DNA from: Natronolimnohabitans innermongolicus JCM 12255
GTDB taxonomy: Archaea > Halobacteriota > Halobacteria > Halobacteriales > Natrialbaceae
Length of the DNA: 37,195 nt
NCBI RefSeq assembly: GCF_000337215.1
Contig: NZ_AOHZ01000040.1
Span: 66,756-103,950, forward strand
Reading direction: 5' to 3'
Below are positions 16,020-24,912 of this stretch, one piece after another; within the stretch, counting starts at the first letter, position 1; every line of letters starts with the position of its first letter. Made by a program: the position numbers and the translations under genes. The notes under the pieces were generated by a model that saw only the letters and a program-made list of their open reading frames with translations, was not told the DNA's origin and did no database searches.

Positions 16020-16927
16020 CAGGCGGTCACCTCCAGTTTCGCGACGAAGAAGCCGCCGGTGTCGTTCCGATGCGGGTAGATCCGCGCCGCTCGCTCGAGC
16101 GTCGAGTCGTAGGTCTCGTCGTCCCACTCGGTCAGGCCGGGGTCGTACTCGAGGCCGAGGTCGAAGTCGACGACGCGGCAGGGTTCGTTCTCGAGGGCGT
16201 GCTGGACGACGGCCTCGTTTTCTTCGGGTGCGAAGGTACACGTCGAGTAGACGACGGTGCCGCCCTCGCGGGTGGCCTGGATCGCGCGCCGGAGAATCCC
16301 CTTCTGGATGCCCGCGACCGAGGAGATGTGGCCTTCCGACCAGTTGTCCAGGGCGTCGGGGTTCTTCCGAATCGTTCCCTCGCACGAGCAGGGGGCGTCG
16401 ACGAGCGCGCGGTCGAATTCGTCGAAGGAGAAGCGGTTCAGCGAGTAGTTGCGCGCGTCGTCGTTCGTCACCGCGAGGCTCGTCGCGCCGAGTCGTTCGG
16501 CGTTAAAGCGCAGCGCCGAGATCCGGCCGAGGTTGTTGTCGTTGGCGACGACGGTCCCCTCGTCGTCCATTAGCGCGGCGATCTGGGTCGCCTTCCCGCC
16601 CGGCGCGGCACAGCAGTCCCAGACGCGCTCACCGGACTGTGGATCGAGGACGATCGGCGGCACCGCCGAGACCTCCTCCTGTCCGTGGGTAAAGCCGTGA
16701 AACGAGGACCACGTCGAACCCGGCGAGTCGGTCTCGAGACGCAGCACGCGGGGGTTCCAGTCGGCCTGTTCGTACTCGAGGCCGTCCTCCTCGAGCGTCG
16801 CGAGCGCGCGCTCGACCGAGGTCTTGATCGTGTTGATCCGCACGGCGTTGCCGAGCGGTCGCTCGCAGGCCTCGAGAAAGGCGTCGAAGTCGTCGATGAT
16901 CGGTCGATACCGCTCGAGTGGCTCCAT
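16019..16927 (-). CDS. NOL1/NOP2/Sun-family RNA (cytosine-5) methyltransferase
   Basis: A 302-residue S-adenosylmethionine-dependent enzyme making 5-methylcytosine in tRNA or rRNA. The SAM-binding motif I is CCAAPGGKATQ (AAPGGK at 107-112). The two active-site cysteines are C180 in DAPCSCEGT and C230 in YSTCTFAPEENE; C230 is the nucleophile in this family and C180 helps product release. The N-terminal RsmB-like substrate domain (about 1-90) is short, and there is no C-terminal RNA-binding domain, which may be supplied by the coupled downstream protein. The start is the ATG at 16927 (MEPLERYRP); the frame upstream to 17296 is antisense to the PAC2 gene and not protein-like. Confidence 0.92.
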   Translation of the reverse strand: MEPLERYRPIIDDFDAFLEACERPLGNAVRINTIKTSVERALATLEEDGLEYEQADWNPRVLRLETDSPGSTWSSFHGFTHGQEEVSAVPPIVLDPQSGERVWDCCAAPGGKATQIAALMDDEGTVVANDNNLGRISALRFNAERLGATSLAVTNDDARNYSLNRFSFDEFDRALVDAPCSCEGTIRKNPDALDNWSEGHISSVAGIQKGILRRAIQATREGGTVVYSTCTFAPEENEAVVQHALENEPCRVVDFDLGLEYDPGLTEWDDETYDSTLERAARIYPHRNDTGGFFVAKLEVTA

Positions 16928-17030
16928 TGGCGACGAGTTCGCAGGCCCGGCGTTTGTGGGTTTCGAAGCGCCGCGTCGGTTCGCGGCCGCGATATCGACG
17001 GACGCCGTCGGAGCGACGACGCGACCCTCG

Positions 17031-17038
17031 TTTTTATC
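17031..17038 (+). promoter_or_regulatory. TATA box of PAC2 gene
   Basis: TTTTTATC is centred 28 bases upstream of the ATG at 17063: a clear leaderless-promoter arrangement in the divergent spacer with the m5C methyltransferase. It fixes the start codon. Confidence 0.65.
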
Positions 17039-17062
17039 CCGGATTCGGCCGTACAGTCGGGT

Positions 17063-17806
17063 ATGCCAGGGATTCAATTGCAGGGGCCGGAGGCCGACCT
17101 CGAGAACCCCACCCTCGTCGAGGGCTTTCCCGGCCTCGGACTGGTTGGCAAGATCGCGACCGACCACCTCGTGCGCGAACTCGAGATGCGCTACTACGCG
17201 AGCGTCGACTGCGACGGACTCCCCGAGATCGGCGTCTACCGCGGCGACGACCGGACCGCCAGACCGCCGGTGCGCGTCTACGTCAGCGAGGCACACGACC
17301 TGCTGGCGATCCAGAGCGACGTCCCGATCCGTTCACAGGCCGTCGAGACGGTCGCCTCCTGCGTCACCGGCTGGGTCGTCGAGCAGGACGCGACGCCGAT
17401 CTACCTCAGCGGCCTGCCGGCCGAACGCGACGACGACGAACCCGCCATCTACGGCATCGCCACCGGCGAGGCCGGCGTCGCGCTCGAGGAGAACGACGTC
17501 GACTCGCCGCCCGAAGACGGCGTGGTCACGGGGCCGACGGGCGCGCTGATCAACCGGGCCGCCCATCACGGTCACGACAGCATCGGACTGGTCGTCGAGG
17601 CCAGCCCGCAGTTTCCCGATCCCGAAGCCGCAAGCGTCCTGCTCGAGGCGGGGATCGGACCCGTTTCCGGACTCGAGATCAACGTTCAGGATCTCGTCGA
17701 CCACGCCGCGGAGATCCGGGAGAAACGCGAGCAGTTCGCCCAGCAGATGCAGCGGATCGGCCAGGAGGAGAGTTCACAGGCACAGCCGCTTCGGATGTAT
17801 CAGTAG
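17063..17806 (+). CDS. PAC2-family protein (archaeal proteasome-assembly-chaperone-like)
   Basis: A 247-residue soluble protein of the PAC2 family (COG1938/COG2047 type). Landmarks are TLVEGFPGLGLVGKIATDHLV near the N-terminus (residues about 17-37), VYVSEAHDLLAIQSDVPI (about 73-90), GVVTGPTGALINRAAHHG (about 153-170) and a charged helical end (about 215-247). Homologues include eukaryotic proteasome-assembly chaperone 2; archaeal members are nucleoside-phosphorylase-like folds whose job is not settled. No proteasome gene is nearby. Length is normal. It lies upstream of the geranylgeranyl reductase-family gene, which has its own promoter. Confidence 0.9.
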   Translation: MPGIQLQGPEADLENPTLVEGFPGLGLVGKIATDHLVRELEMRYYASVDCDGLPEIGVYRGDDRTARPPVRVYVSEAHDLLAIQSDVPIRSQAVETVASCVTGWVVEQDATPIYLSGLPAERDDDEPAIYGIATGEAGVALEENDVDSPPEDGVVTGPTGALINRAAHHGHDSIGLVVEASPQFPDPEAASVLLEAGIGPVSGLEINVQDLVDHAAEIREKREQFAQQMQRIGQEESSQAQPLRMYQ

Positions 17807-17890
17807 CGCTCCCGCCCCACCGTCGGAACCGAGATGCAGCCCCGTTCGACCGGTTTCGTTCTCCTGGCAACGTCAAAACAGTTCCCGCGT

Positions 17891-17900
17891 CTTTTTAGTT
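17891..17900 (+). promoter_or_regulatory. TATA box of geranylgeranyl reductase-family gene
   Basis: CTTTTTAGTT is centred about 31 bases before the ATG at 17927. The in-frame ATGs further upstream (17834, 17906) would lie before or just at the predicted transcription start, so 17927 is preferred. Confidence 0.6.
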
Positions 17901-17926
17901 CTCGAATGAGTCGGTCGTGGATACCA

Positions 17927-19303
17927 ATGAGTTCGAACACGGAATCGTACGACATGGTCGTCGTCGGCGGCGGTACGGGCGGGTGTTTCGCCGCGGCGAC
18001 GGCCGCTCGAGACGGATACGACGTGGTCCTCCTCGAGCGAAAGAGCGAGGACGAGGGCGGCCACATCGCCTGCGGGGACGGGATCAAGGGCAAGAGCACG
18101 TTCCCCGACGTCGTCGACCGCGAGCGGCTCAGAGACGAGGCGTTCACCAACGAGGGGATCACTCGCGGACTCTTCGAAAATCCCCAGACCGACGAGCGCC
18201 TCGAGATTCCGTTCGGCGAGACGGGTGCGGTCGTCGACCGCTACAAGTACGGGCAGGTCCTGCTCGAGGAGACCGACCGCGCCGGCGCCGAAATCCACTA
18301 CGATACCGTCGTCAACGACGTCGTCCAGCCTGACGGCCGAGTCGAAGGCGTTCGAGCCGTCCGCGACGGGGATCCGGTCGAGTACGACGCAGAGGTCGTC
18401 GTCGACGCCGCGGGCGCGCTCTCGGTGCTACAGGACAAGACCGACCTCTCGACCTCGACGTTCGATACGAACGTCAACTACTCGCAGTTCTGCTCGGCCT
18501 ACCGCGAGGTGCTCGAGGTACCCGAACCCGTCGACTGGGAAGACGCGCTGGTGTTCAAGCCGACCGATGAACTCGGCTACCTCTGGTACTTCCCGCGGTC
18601 GGCCACGGAGATCAACGCCGGCCTCGGCTTCCAGATGAGCCAGAAACCGATGAAACTGGTCGACGCCCTCGAGGACGACATCGCGAACCGCGCGGAGTTC
18701 GCGGACGCGACGGTCAAGAACAAACTCGGCGCCGCGTTGCCGACTCGCCGTCCCTACGACTCGGCCGTCCACCCCGGATACGTCGCCGTCGGCGACGCCG
18801 CCGCCCACGTCAACCCCTGTACCGGCGGGGGGATTCCCGGCGCCGCGAAAGCCGGCCACTGGGCCGCCGAAATCGCGCTCGAGGCGATCGACGACGGCGA
18901 CGTCAGCGAGGCCGCACTCTGGGAGTACAACCGCCGCGTCCAGACCGACTTCGGGAAGCGCTTCGCCGCGATGGACCTCTACAACATCTTCGGGACGGCA
19001 AGCGACATCGACGACCTCGTCTCGGTGATCACCGCCATCCCGGGTCAGCAACTCATCGACGCCATCGGCAAGAAGGGAACCACCGAGATGGGACTCGGGC
19101 TCAAACTCAAGACGCTCGCCAAGACCTTCGGCCACTGGGACACCCTCTACGAACTCTACAAGGTCCAGCGCGAAGCGGACTCGCTCAAGGACGTCTACGA
19201 CAGCTACCCCAACGGCCCGGAGCACTTCGCGGCCTGGCAGAAAGAACGCGACGCCGTGATGGACCGCGTCTACGATATTACGGACGCCGAACCCAAGTAC
19301 TAA
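17927..19303 (+). CDS. Geranylgeranyl reductase-family flavoprotein
   Basis: A 458-residue FAD enzyme of the geranylgeranyl reductase family, which saturates isoprenoid chains; archaeal members reduce digeranylgeranyl phospholipids or menaquinone/carotenoid side chains. The FAD dinucleotide fold is GGGTGG (14-19) with LLERKSEDEGG ending the second strand. HIACGDGIKG carries the CGxG motif, LGYLWYFPRS the YxWxFP substrate motif, and VAVGDAAAHVNPCTGGGIPGAAKAG the second FAD motif (GD). Length and motif order match archaeal GGR. Haloarchaea have several paralogues; which lipid or quinone this one acts on cannot be told. It is membrane-associated in relatives. Confidence 0.9.
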   Translation: MSSNTESYDMVVVGGGTGGCFAAATAARDGYDVVLLERKSEDEGGHIACGDGIKGKSTFPDVVDRERLRDEAFTNEGITRGLFENPQTDERLEIPFGETGAVVDRYKYGQVLLEETDRAGAEIHYDTVVNDVVQPDGRVEGVRAVRDGDPVEYDAEVVVDAAGALSVLQDKTDLSTSTFDTNVNYSQFCSAYREVLEVPEPVDWEDALVFKPTDELGYLWYFPRSATEINAGLGFQMSQKPMKLVDALEDDIANRAEFADATVKNKLGAALPTRRPYDSAVHPGYVAVGDAAAHVNPCTGGGIPGAAKAGHWAAEIALEAIDDGDVSEAALWEYNRRVQTDFGKRFAAMDLYNIFGTASDIDDLVSVITAIPGQQLIDAIGKKGTTEMGLGLKLKTLAKTFGHWDTLYELYKVQREADSLKDVYDSYPNGPEHFAAWQKERDAVMDRVYDITDAEPKY

Positions 19304-19350
19304 CTCGCGACGGATCGCGCCGCCGCCTCGAAATCGTCCTGTTCGCTAAC

Positions 19351-19358
19351 TTATAACA
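19351..19358 (+). promoter_or_regulatory. TATA box of amidase gene
   Basis: TTATAACA, centred 28 bases before the ATG at 19382, is a near-consensus archaeal TATA box and implies a leaderless message. Confidence 0.65.
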
Positions 19359-19381
19359 TACTCGCCGACCGTGGTACTGCT

Positions 19382-20806
19382 ATGTCTCTCGAGTCGGAAC
19401 TCACGCGTCTTTCCGCGGCCGAACTCGCGACCCGTATTCGAACCGGCGACGTCACCGCAACCGAGGTCGTCGACGCCCACCTCGAGCGAATCGAGCACCG
19501 AGACGACGAGATCAACGCCTTCGTTACGGTCTGTGCCGACGAGGCCCGAGACGCCGCGGCGGAGGCGGACCGAGCGATAGAACGCGGCGAGGACGTCGGT
19601 CCGCTTCACGGCGTCCCGCTGGCGCTGAAAGATCTCGGTGCGCTCAAGAAAGGCGTTCGCCACACCTCGGGCTCGGCGCTCTTCTCGGACAACGTCGCCG
19701 CGGAGACGTCGGCCATCGTCGAGCGACTCGAGGCGGCCGGCGCGATCGTGATCGGGACGACGAACACGCCCGAGTTCGGCCACAAGGGAACGACCGACAA
19801 CGAACTCGTCGGCCCGACGGCGTCGCCGATCGACACCACGTTGAACGCCGGCGGCTCCTCCGGCGGCTCGGCCGCGGCGCTCGGAGCGGGACTGGTCCCG
19901 CTCGCGACCGGCAGCGACGCCGGCGGCTCGCTCCGGATTCCCGCGGCGATGTGCGGCGTCTACGCCATCAAACCGACGTTCGGGCTCGTCCCCGACGACG
20001 GCCGTCCGAATGCGTTCGGCCGGACGACCCAGCACGTGACGAAAGGACCGATGGCGCGAACCGTCGCGGACGCGGCGATCATGCTCGAGGCGATGGCCGG
20101 CCCCCACGCCGCCGATCCGACGAGCGTCCCCGTCGACCTCGAGTATCGCGACGCCGTCGATCGTCCGATCGACGAGTATCGTATCGCCTACAGTCCGGAT
20201 CTGGACGTCTTCCCCGTCTCCGAGCCGATTCGGGAGACCGTCGCGGCGGCCACGAACGCGCTCGAGTCGGCCGGCGCGACCGTCGAAGAGATCTCGATCG
20301 ACCACGGCTACTCGCTCGGCGAGCTTCAGGAGGCGACCATGGCGACGTACATGACGTCGATCCTCGAGACGGCGAAAACGGTCGAGGAAGCCTACGGCGT
20401 CGACCTCCGGGACCACCCCGAAGCGGTCTCGGACAGCCTTCTCGCGATGATCCACATCGGCGAGGGGTTCGGCCCCGAGGAGCTCGCGGCGTCCGGCGTC
20501 GTCAGAACCGGCTTCTTCGACGCCGTCCAGGACGTCTTCGAGGAGTACGACCTGCTCGTCACCCCCACGCTCTCGCGGGCCGACGTCGGCCTCGAGGAAG
20601 ACCTCGAGTCGAGCGCGTGGGACTGGCCGCTGACCTGGCCGTTCAACTGGACGGGCCACCCCGTCGGCGCCGCTCCGGCGGGACTGACGGAACGAGGCTT
20701 CCCCGCCGGACTCCAGCTCGTCGGCCGGCGGTTCGAGGACGATCGGGTGCTCGCGGCCAGCGGCGCCCTCGAGCGCGAACGGCCCTGGGAGTCCCTGTAC
20801 GAGTAG
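19382..20806 (+). CDS. Amidase-signature family hydrolase
   Basis: A 474-residue amidase. The Ser-cisSer-Lys triad is visible: K83 in GVPLALKDLG, cis-Ser S160 in NAGGSSGGSAAA, and nucleophile S183 in GSDAGGSLRIPA. The family hydrolyses amide bonds of small molecules or, as GatA, acts in Gln-tRNA/Asn-tRNA formation. GatA is unlikely: no gatB/gatC is adjacent and the C-terminal half (WPLTWPFNWTGHPVGAAPAGLTERGFPAGLQLVG) is that of catabolic amidases. The substrate is unknown. It has its own leaderless promoter and ends 22 bases before the end of the convergent TRIC-type gene. Confidence 0.92.
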   Translation: MSLESELTRLSAAELATRIRTGDVTATEVVDAHLERIEHRDDEINAFVTVCADEARDAAAEADRAIERGEDVGPLHGVPLALKDLGALKKGVRHTSGSALFSDNVAAETSAIVERLEAAGAIVIGTTNTPEFGHKGTTDNELVGPTASPIDTTLNAGGSSGGSAAALGAGLVPLATGSDAGGSLRIPAAMCGVYAIKPTFGLVPDDGRPNAFGRTTQHVTKGPMARTVADAAIMLEAMAGPHAADPTSVPVDLEYRDAVDRPIDEYRIAYSPDLDVFPVSEPIRETVAAATNALESAGATVEEISIDHGYSLGELQEATMATYMTSILETAKTVEEAYGVDLRDHPEAVSDSLLAMIHIGEGFGPEELAASGVVRTGFFDAVQDVFEEYDLLVTPTLSRADVGLEEDLESSAWDWPLTWPFNWTGHPVGAAPAGLTERGFPAGLQLVGRRFEDDRVLAASGALERERPWESLYE

Positions 20807-20828
20807 CGAGACGTGGCGGACCGCCCGC

Positions 20829-21503
20829 TCACCGGTTCCGGAGCTTTTCGCCCGCGGGTCGGAGCGTCTGCGCCGTCGGAAGCGCCCAGCCGTAGGTGAC
20901 CGCGGCCAGCCGCGCGCCGACCGTGACGGCCGCACACGCGGCCGCGGCGACGCTGCCGGACGCGCCGACGGTCACCGCGAGCCAGTAGGTGCTCCCGCCC
21001 AGCACGGCGCAGCTGGCGTAGAAGTCCTCGAAGAGGATAAACGGCGCTCGGTCCAGCAAGATGTCCGCGATCGCCCCGCCGCCGACCGCGTTGATCGTCG
21101 CGATGACGACGACGCCGAAGCTCGAGACGCCCGCCTCGGTCGCCACGATGGCGCCGGTCGTCGCGAACGCGGCGAGGCCGACGGCGTCCGAGACGAGCGT
21201 GATCGGGTGGTCGTCGGGCGACTCGAGGACGAGGTGGAGCCCGATTGCCAGCCCGACGCCGAACAGTCCGAGCGCGATCTCGCTGATGTCGCTGAGCGCC
21301 AGCGGAATGCGGTTGACGAGCAGGTCGCGAGTGACGCCGCCGGCGAACGCCGTCGCGAGGCCGACGACGGCGATGCCGAACAGATCGAACTCCTCGCGGA
21401 TCGCTTTGCTCGCGCCGACGAGCGCGAACGCGACGAGGCCGATCGCGTTCATCGCGACGAACGGATCGGCGGCGAACAACAGGATGTCGGGCTCCCGAAC
21501 CAC
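20829..21503 (-). CDS. TRIC/UPF0126 (YadS-like) cation channel family membrane protein
   Basis: A 224-residue protein with seven predicted membrane helices in two related three-helix repeats. Each repeat carries the family glycine motif: AGGVTRDLL (about residues 54-62) and GGGAIADILLD (about 141-151), the GGxxxD-type motifs found in both halves of trimeric intracellular cation (TRIC) channels and bacterial/archaeal UPF0126 proteins. Prokaryotic members form trimeric K+-permeable pores; regulation in archaea is unknown. The length is usual for the family. It converges on the amidase gene. Confidence 0.88.
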   Translation of the reverse strand: MVREPDILLFAADPFVAMNAIGLVAFALVGASKAIREEFDLFGIAVVGLATAFAGGVTRDLLVNRIPLALSDISEIALGLFGVGLAIGLHLVLESPDDHPITLVSDAVGLAAFATTGAIVATEAGVSSFGVVVIATINAVGGGAIADILLDRAPFILFEDFYASCAVLGGSTYWLAVTVGASGSVAAAACAAVTVGARLAAVTYGWALPTAQTLRPAGEKLRNR

Positions 21504-21682
21504 TGGTTACCCCGACGGTGGGGACCGCCTTGAGCGCTACGGAGCGACGCTCGCTCTCGAGGCTATCGCAGCCACTGTAAGGAGTTACACACAGATCGCA
21601 GCGACGGGGTCGCTCGACTCAGTACCCCGAACCGGTCACCGCAACCCAAATCCATTTTCGCGTTCTGCCGTTTCGTCCGTAC

Positions 21683-22525
21683 ATGGGAACCGAAGACGCA
21701 GACGTGGTTGCACCGGGAACGTGTCCGACAACCAATGGGATGCCGATGCTCGGACTCGGGACGTGGCAAAACGACGACGCGGCGCAGTGTGCTGAAAGCG
21801 TCGAAACTGCCCTCGAGACGGGTTATCGCCACATCGACACCGCGCAGGCGTACGACAACGAGGACGCCGTCGGCGAGGGCATCGCTCGAGCCGACGTCGA
21901 TCGCGAGGACGTGTTTCTGGCGACCAAGGTCTGGCTCTCGAACCTGTCTCACGACGACGTCCTCGAGACGGCCCGCGAGAGCATCGATCGTCTCGGCGTC
22001 GACTATCTCGACCTGCTGTACGTCCACTGGCCCGCCCGGACGTACGACGCCGAGGAGACGCTGTCGGCGTTCTCGGAGCTCTACGACGAGGGACTGATCG
22101 AGAACGTCGGCGTGAGCAACTTCCTGCCCGAGCAGGTTGCCGAAGCCGTCGACGTTTGCGACGCGCCGATCCTGGCGAACCAGGTCGAACTCCACCCGCT
22201 GCTCCAACAGGACGATCTGCGGGAGGCCTGTGACGACTACGACGTCGAGGTCGTCGCCTACTCGCCGATCGCCCGCGGCGCGGTGTTCGACCAGCCGGAG
22301 ATCCAGGAGGTCGCCGCGAAACACGGCGTCAGCGAGGCGCAGGTTAGCCTCGCCTGGCTGCGCGAGAAGGGCGTGACCGCGATCCCGAAGGCGACCGGCG
22401 AGGACCACATTCGCGACAACTGGGAGTCGCTCACGCTCGAGCTAGACCGCGAGGACGTCGACGCGATCGACAGCATCGACGAGACGAGCCGCGAGGTCGA
22501 CCCGGAGTTCGGCCCCTGGAACTGA
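21683..22525 (+). CDS. Aldo/keto reductase
   Basis: A 280-residue (alpha/beta)8 NAD(P)H-dependent carbonyl reductase. The catalytic tetrad is D52 (YRHIDTAQAY), Y57, K82 (FLATKVW) and H115 (LLYVHWP); the C-terminal IPKATGEDHIRDNWESL is the coenzyme-phosphate segment, favouring NADP(H). The form resembles 2,5-diketo-D-gluconate reductases and plant/yeast-type aldose reductases, so the substrate is probably a sugar aldehyde or ketone, but this is not certain. A weak TATA-like CATTTTC about 28 bases before the ATG (21652-21658) suggests a leaderless message. Confidence 0.93.
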   Translation: MGTEDADVVAPGTCPTTNGMPMLGLGTWQNDDAAQCAESVETALETGYRHIDTAQAYDNEDAVGEGIARADVDREDVFLATKVWLSNLSHDDVLETARESIDRLGVDYLDLLYVHWPARTYDAEETLSAFSELYDEGLIENVGVSNFLPEQVAEAVDVCDAPILANQVELHPLLQQDDLREACDDYDVEVVAYSPIARGAVFDQPEIQEVAAKHGVSEAQVSLAWLREKGVTAIPKATGEDHIRDNWESLTLELDREDVDAIDSIDETSREVDPEFGPWN

Positions 22526-22714
22526 GTCGGCGACACCGATCCGCTCGCGACGATCGACTCCGAAACGTATCCGTAACTCGACAGCAGTCGTCGGCGAAGT
22601 GACGGATCGGTCGAAATCGACCGAATAACAGGACGAACCGTCTGTCCGGAGACATATGTTGGAAGCCGAGAATAAGCAGGAAAGTTTACGGTACACCGGC
22701 TTTTTTGCTCGCGT

Positions 22715-23485
22715 ATGTCTACCCGCTCGCAGCGACGTGGCGGTGGTGGGATCGTCGGCGCCATCCGCGCCGACGTCGAGCGGCTTCACGGCGCCTGGAT
22801 GGAACTGGTCTTTCCGCGCCAGCGCGGCCGCGGCCACTCCGTCATGGGAAAATGGAAACCCGAGACGCTCCCGCAGAAGATCGGCTACCGCGTCTGGAGC
22901 ATCCTCGGTCTGTTCGGCTTACTGATCCTCTATCCGCTCACCGTCGTCGGTCTCGCGACCCGCTTCTACGCGGCGAAACTCGACTCCACGCGGACGCGAC
23001 TCGGCATCGTCGGCGTCACCGGCCTGGCTCTGCTCGGCTGGGGGCTGTTGACCGTCGCCTGGGGCGTGATGTCGTACATCGAGCAGGTCGACATCCCCGT
23101 CGAATCGGTGCTCGCGGTCGCCGCGGCAAGCGGCGTCGCGACGTTCTCGACCGCCCTCGCCGCGACGTGTACGAAGAAGGGCGGCCGCGCCGTGACGGTT
23201 CTGTTCGCCTACCCCTTCGCGATGACCGCGCTGTTTCTCCCGCCGGTCGTCGCCGCGCTCGTCACGCCGTCGCTCGAGGGCGTCGTCCTCGAGCCCAGTT
23301 ACGACTTCGCGGCGTGGGCGCTCGATAACGTCCTCCACGTCGGCGGCATCAACGAGATCCTGCGCTCGAACTTCGAACTCGAGGGCGCGGCCTACGCGGG
23401 AATGTGGCTCGGCATCTCGTTCCCGCTTGGCTGGTTCCTCGGGATCGTGATCGCGCTGGCGAATCTGGTGCGGCCGTCGCAGTAG
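22715..23485 (+). CDS. Polytopic membrane protein of unknown function
   Basis: A 256-residue protein with a basic N-terminus (1-58, containing the motif MGKWKPETLPQKIGYRVWS) followed by about five hydrophobic segments near residues 59-82, 96-118, 130-150, 158-184 and 226-252. I do not recognise a characterised family; codon use and composition are those of a chromosomal haloarchaeal gene. The AT-rich run GTTTACG at about 22684-22690 is 27-30 bases before the ATG at 22715 and supports a leaderless start. No partner gene is coupled to it. Confidence 0.8.
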   Translation: MSTRSQRRGGGGIVGAIRADVERLHGAWMELVFPRQRGRGHSVMGKWKPETLPQKIGYRVWSILGLFGLLILYPLTVVGLATRFYAAKLDSTRTRLGIVGVTGLALLGWGLLTVAWGVMSYIEQVDIPVESVLAVAAASGVATFSTALAATCTKKGGRAVTVLFAYPFAMTALFLPPVVAALVTPSLEGVVLEPSYDFAAWALDNVLHVGGINEILRSNFELEGAAYAGMWLGISFPLGWFLGIVIALANLVRPSQ

Positions 23486-23577
23486 CGTTTCCGACCGCGC
23501 TGTTCCTCCCGTTCCACGATCGCAAACCCGCTGCCGATTCCCGAGACCATTAGGAACCCGGCTCCGAACGGTCGCGT

Positions 23578-23769
23578 ATGGAGTTCAACGAACTCACGAC
23601 GGCCGTCGCGTTCGTCGCCGTGATCGCCATCGGCACCGGCGGGATGATCGCCTCCGATATGATGACAACCGACTCGATCCTGATGATGGTCGTGCCGTCG
23701 ATGGTCATCTTCGGCGCGATCATGCTCGCCATCGGCGTCATGTACGGGCAGTACCGCGCGACGAACTGA
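23578..23769 (+). CDS. Small Met-rich two-helix membrane protein (DUF7333-like)
   Basis: A 63-residue protein with two hydrophobic helices (about 8-25 and 35-56) joined by a short loop rich in methionine (SDMMTTDSILMMVV), ending in a polar GQYRATN tail. It resembles a small membrane family I recall from haloarchaea (DUF7333); its function is not known. A TATA-like CATTAGGA at 23548-23555, 27 bases from the ATG, supports an independent leaderless gene. Confidence 0.72.
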   Translation: MEFNELTTAVAFVAVIAIGTGGMIASDMMTTDSILMMVVPSMVIFGAIMLAIGVMYGQYRATN

Positions 23770-23914
23770 GCGAGGAACTCTCGGGTAACTCGTCTCGCAG
23801 TCCGTTCGAACGAGCCGACTCGAGGACGGCAACGGGACGGGGTTCTACAGAGATTCGAGAGAAAACGAGAGCCGGAAACGAAAAATACGACAGCGTATCG
23901 AGCGTCGGCCGAAC

Positions 23915-24886
23915 CTACATGTAGCCGAGGTCGCGCAGGCGCTCCATCAGGTCCTCCTTGTCCTGGGCGCGGCCCGCGCGCTCGGTCGTTCCCTCGAGGT
24001 CCTGCAGCCAGGCGGGTTCCTCCTCGCTTTTCTCGGTCGAGACCTCGCTACCCAGCGAGCGGAAGCCGGCGAAGTACTTCGGCGAAATCGGGATGTCGTC
24101 CTGTGCGACGCCCTCGGGGAGGTCGTCGTCGCTCTCGGGGACGTAGCCGTCATCCGGGAACTCGGCGACGGTGTCCGGCACGACGAAGTTCCAGAAAGCG
24201 TTCCAGACCGCGGCCTCGTCGAACTGCAGGATGGGCTGGATGCGGTCGTGGGGCGGGTAGATGTCGGGGTCGTGGCGCGGCGAGAAGAACGTCTCGTCCG
24301 CGCGGGCCTCCTGTTCGTCCCAGCGGACGCCGGAGATGACGCCGTCGATATCGTGGGTCTCGAGGGCGTCGTTGAGCGCGACCGTCTTCAGCAGGTGATT
24401 GCCGACGTAGGTGTCGAGCAGGAACGGGAACGTATCCTCCTCGTACTCGAGGATGTTCTCGACGTGGTGCTGGTTGTGCTCGGAGAGCTCGGAGATATCG
24501 ATCTCGTCGCCGGGGGTGAGGCCGTTTTCGTCGACGTACTCGCCGACGTCCTCGTTGCGCGCATAGATGACCTCGAGATCCCACTCGTCGGCCCAGTGGT
24601 CGACGAAGTCGTGGATCTCGTCGAAGTGCTGGTAGTGGTCGATGAACACCGCGGGCGGTACCTCGAGGTCGAAGCGGTCGGCGACCTCCTTGATGAAGTA
24701 CAGCGTGAGCGTGGAGTCCTTGCCGCCGGTCCACATCACGGCCGGGTTCTCGTACTCTTCGAGTCCCTCGCGGGTGACCTCGATGGCCTTCTCGATCTTG
24801 TCCTGGATGTGGGGATAGTCCTCGGGATCCTCGCCCTCGCCATCCGCGTAGTCGACGTCGACGTACTCGGGGAAGTTTGCCGTCAT
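23915..24886 (-). CDS. PAPS reductase/CysD-family PP-loop protein
   Basis: A 323-residue member of the adenine-nucleotide alpha-hydrolase superfamily. The PP-loop is TGGKDS (53-58); VFIDHYQHFDEI (about 81-92) matches the second strand region of phosphoadenylyl-sulfate reductases and sulfate adenylyltransferase subunit CysD. The end (RSLGSEVSTEKSEEEPAWLQDL...ERAGRAQDKEDLMERLRDLGYM) follows the CysD ending. There is no visible Cys pair for an APS-reductase Fe-S cluster and no cysN-like GTPase gene nearby, so the exact reaction (sulfate activation, PAPS reduction or another adenylation) is open. The promoter carries a perfect palindrome between the TATA box and the ATG. Confidence 0.85.
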   Translation of the reverse strand: MTANFPEYVDVDYADGEGEDPEDYPHIQDKIEKAIEVTREGLEEYENPAVMWTGGKDSTLTLYFIKEVADRFDLEVPPAVFIDHYQHFDEIHDFVDHWADEWDLEVIYARNEDVGEYVDENGLTPGDEIDISELSEHNQHHVENILEYEEDTFPFLLDTYVGNHLLKTVALNDALETHDIDGVISGVRWDEQEARADETFFSPRHDPDIYPPHDRIQPILQFDEAAVWNAFWNFVVPDTVAEFPDDGYVPESDDDLPEGVAQDDIPISPKYFAGFRSLGSEVSTEKSEEEPAWLQDLEGTTERAGRAQDKEDLMERLRDLGYM

Positions 24887-24891
24887 ATCGT

Positions 24892-24909
24892 GTAATTAGA
24901 TATAATTAC
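24892..24909. promoter_or_regulatory. Perfect palindromic operator candidate in the PAPS-reductase-like promoter
   Basis: GTAATTAGATATAATTAC has perfect 7-base arms around GATA. It starts 6 bases before the ATG (24886, minus strand) and ends just short of the TATA-like TTTAAAT (plus positions 24913-24919), so it covers the expected transcription start. A bound dimeric repressor would block initiation. The AT-rich composition contrasts with the GC-rich surroundings. The regulator is not known. Confidence 0.6.
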
Positions 24910-24912
24910 CAC

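Noticed and set aside
16928-17296. N-terminal extension of the m5C methyltransferase
   Set aside because: It overlaps the PAC2 gene and its promoter antisense and adds sequence not seen in the family; MEPLERYRP at 16927 is the natural start.
19346-20935. A 529-codon minus-strand open frame antisense to the amidase
   Set aside because: No motif, Arg/Asp-Val-rich shadow composition, and the plus strand has the full amidase signature.
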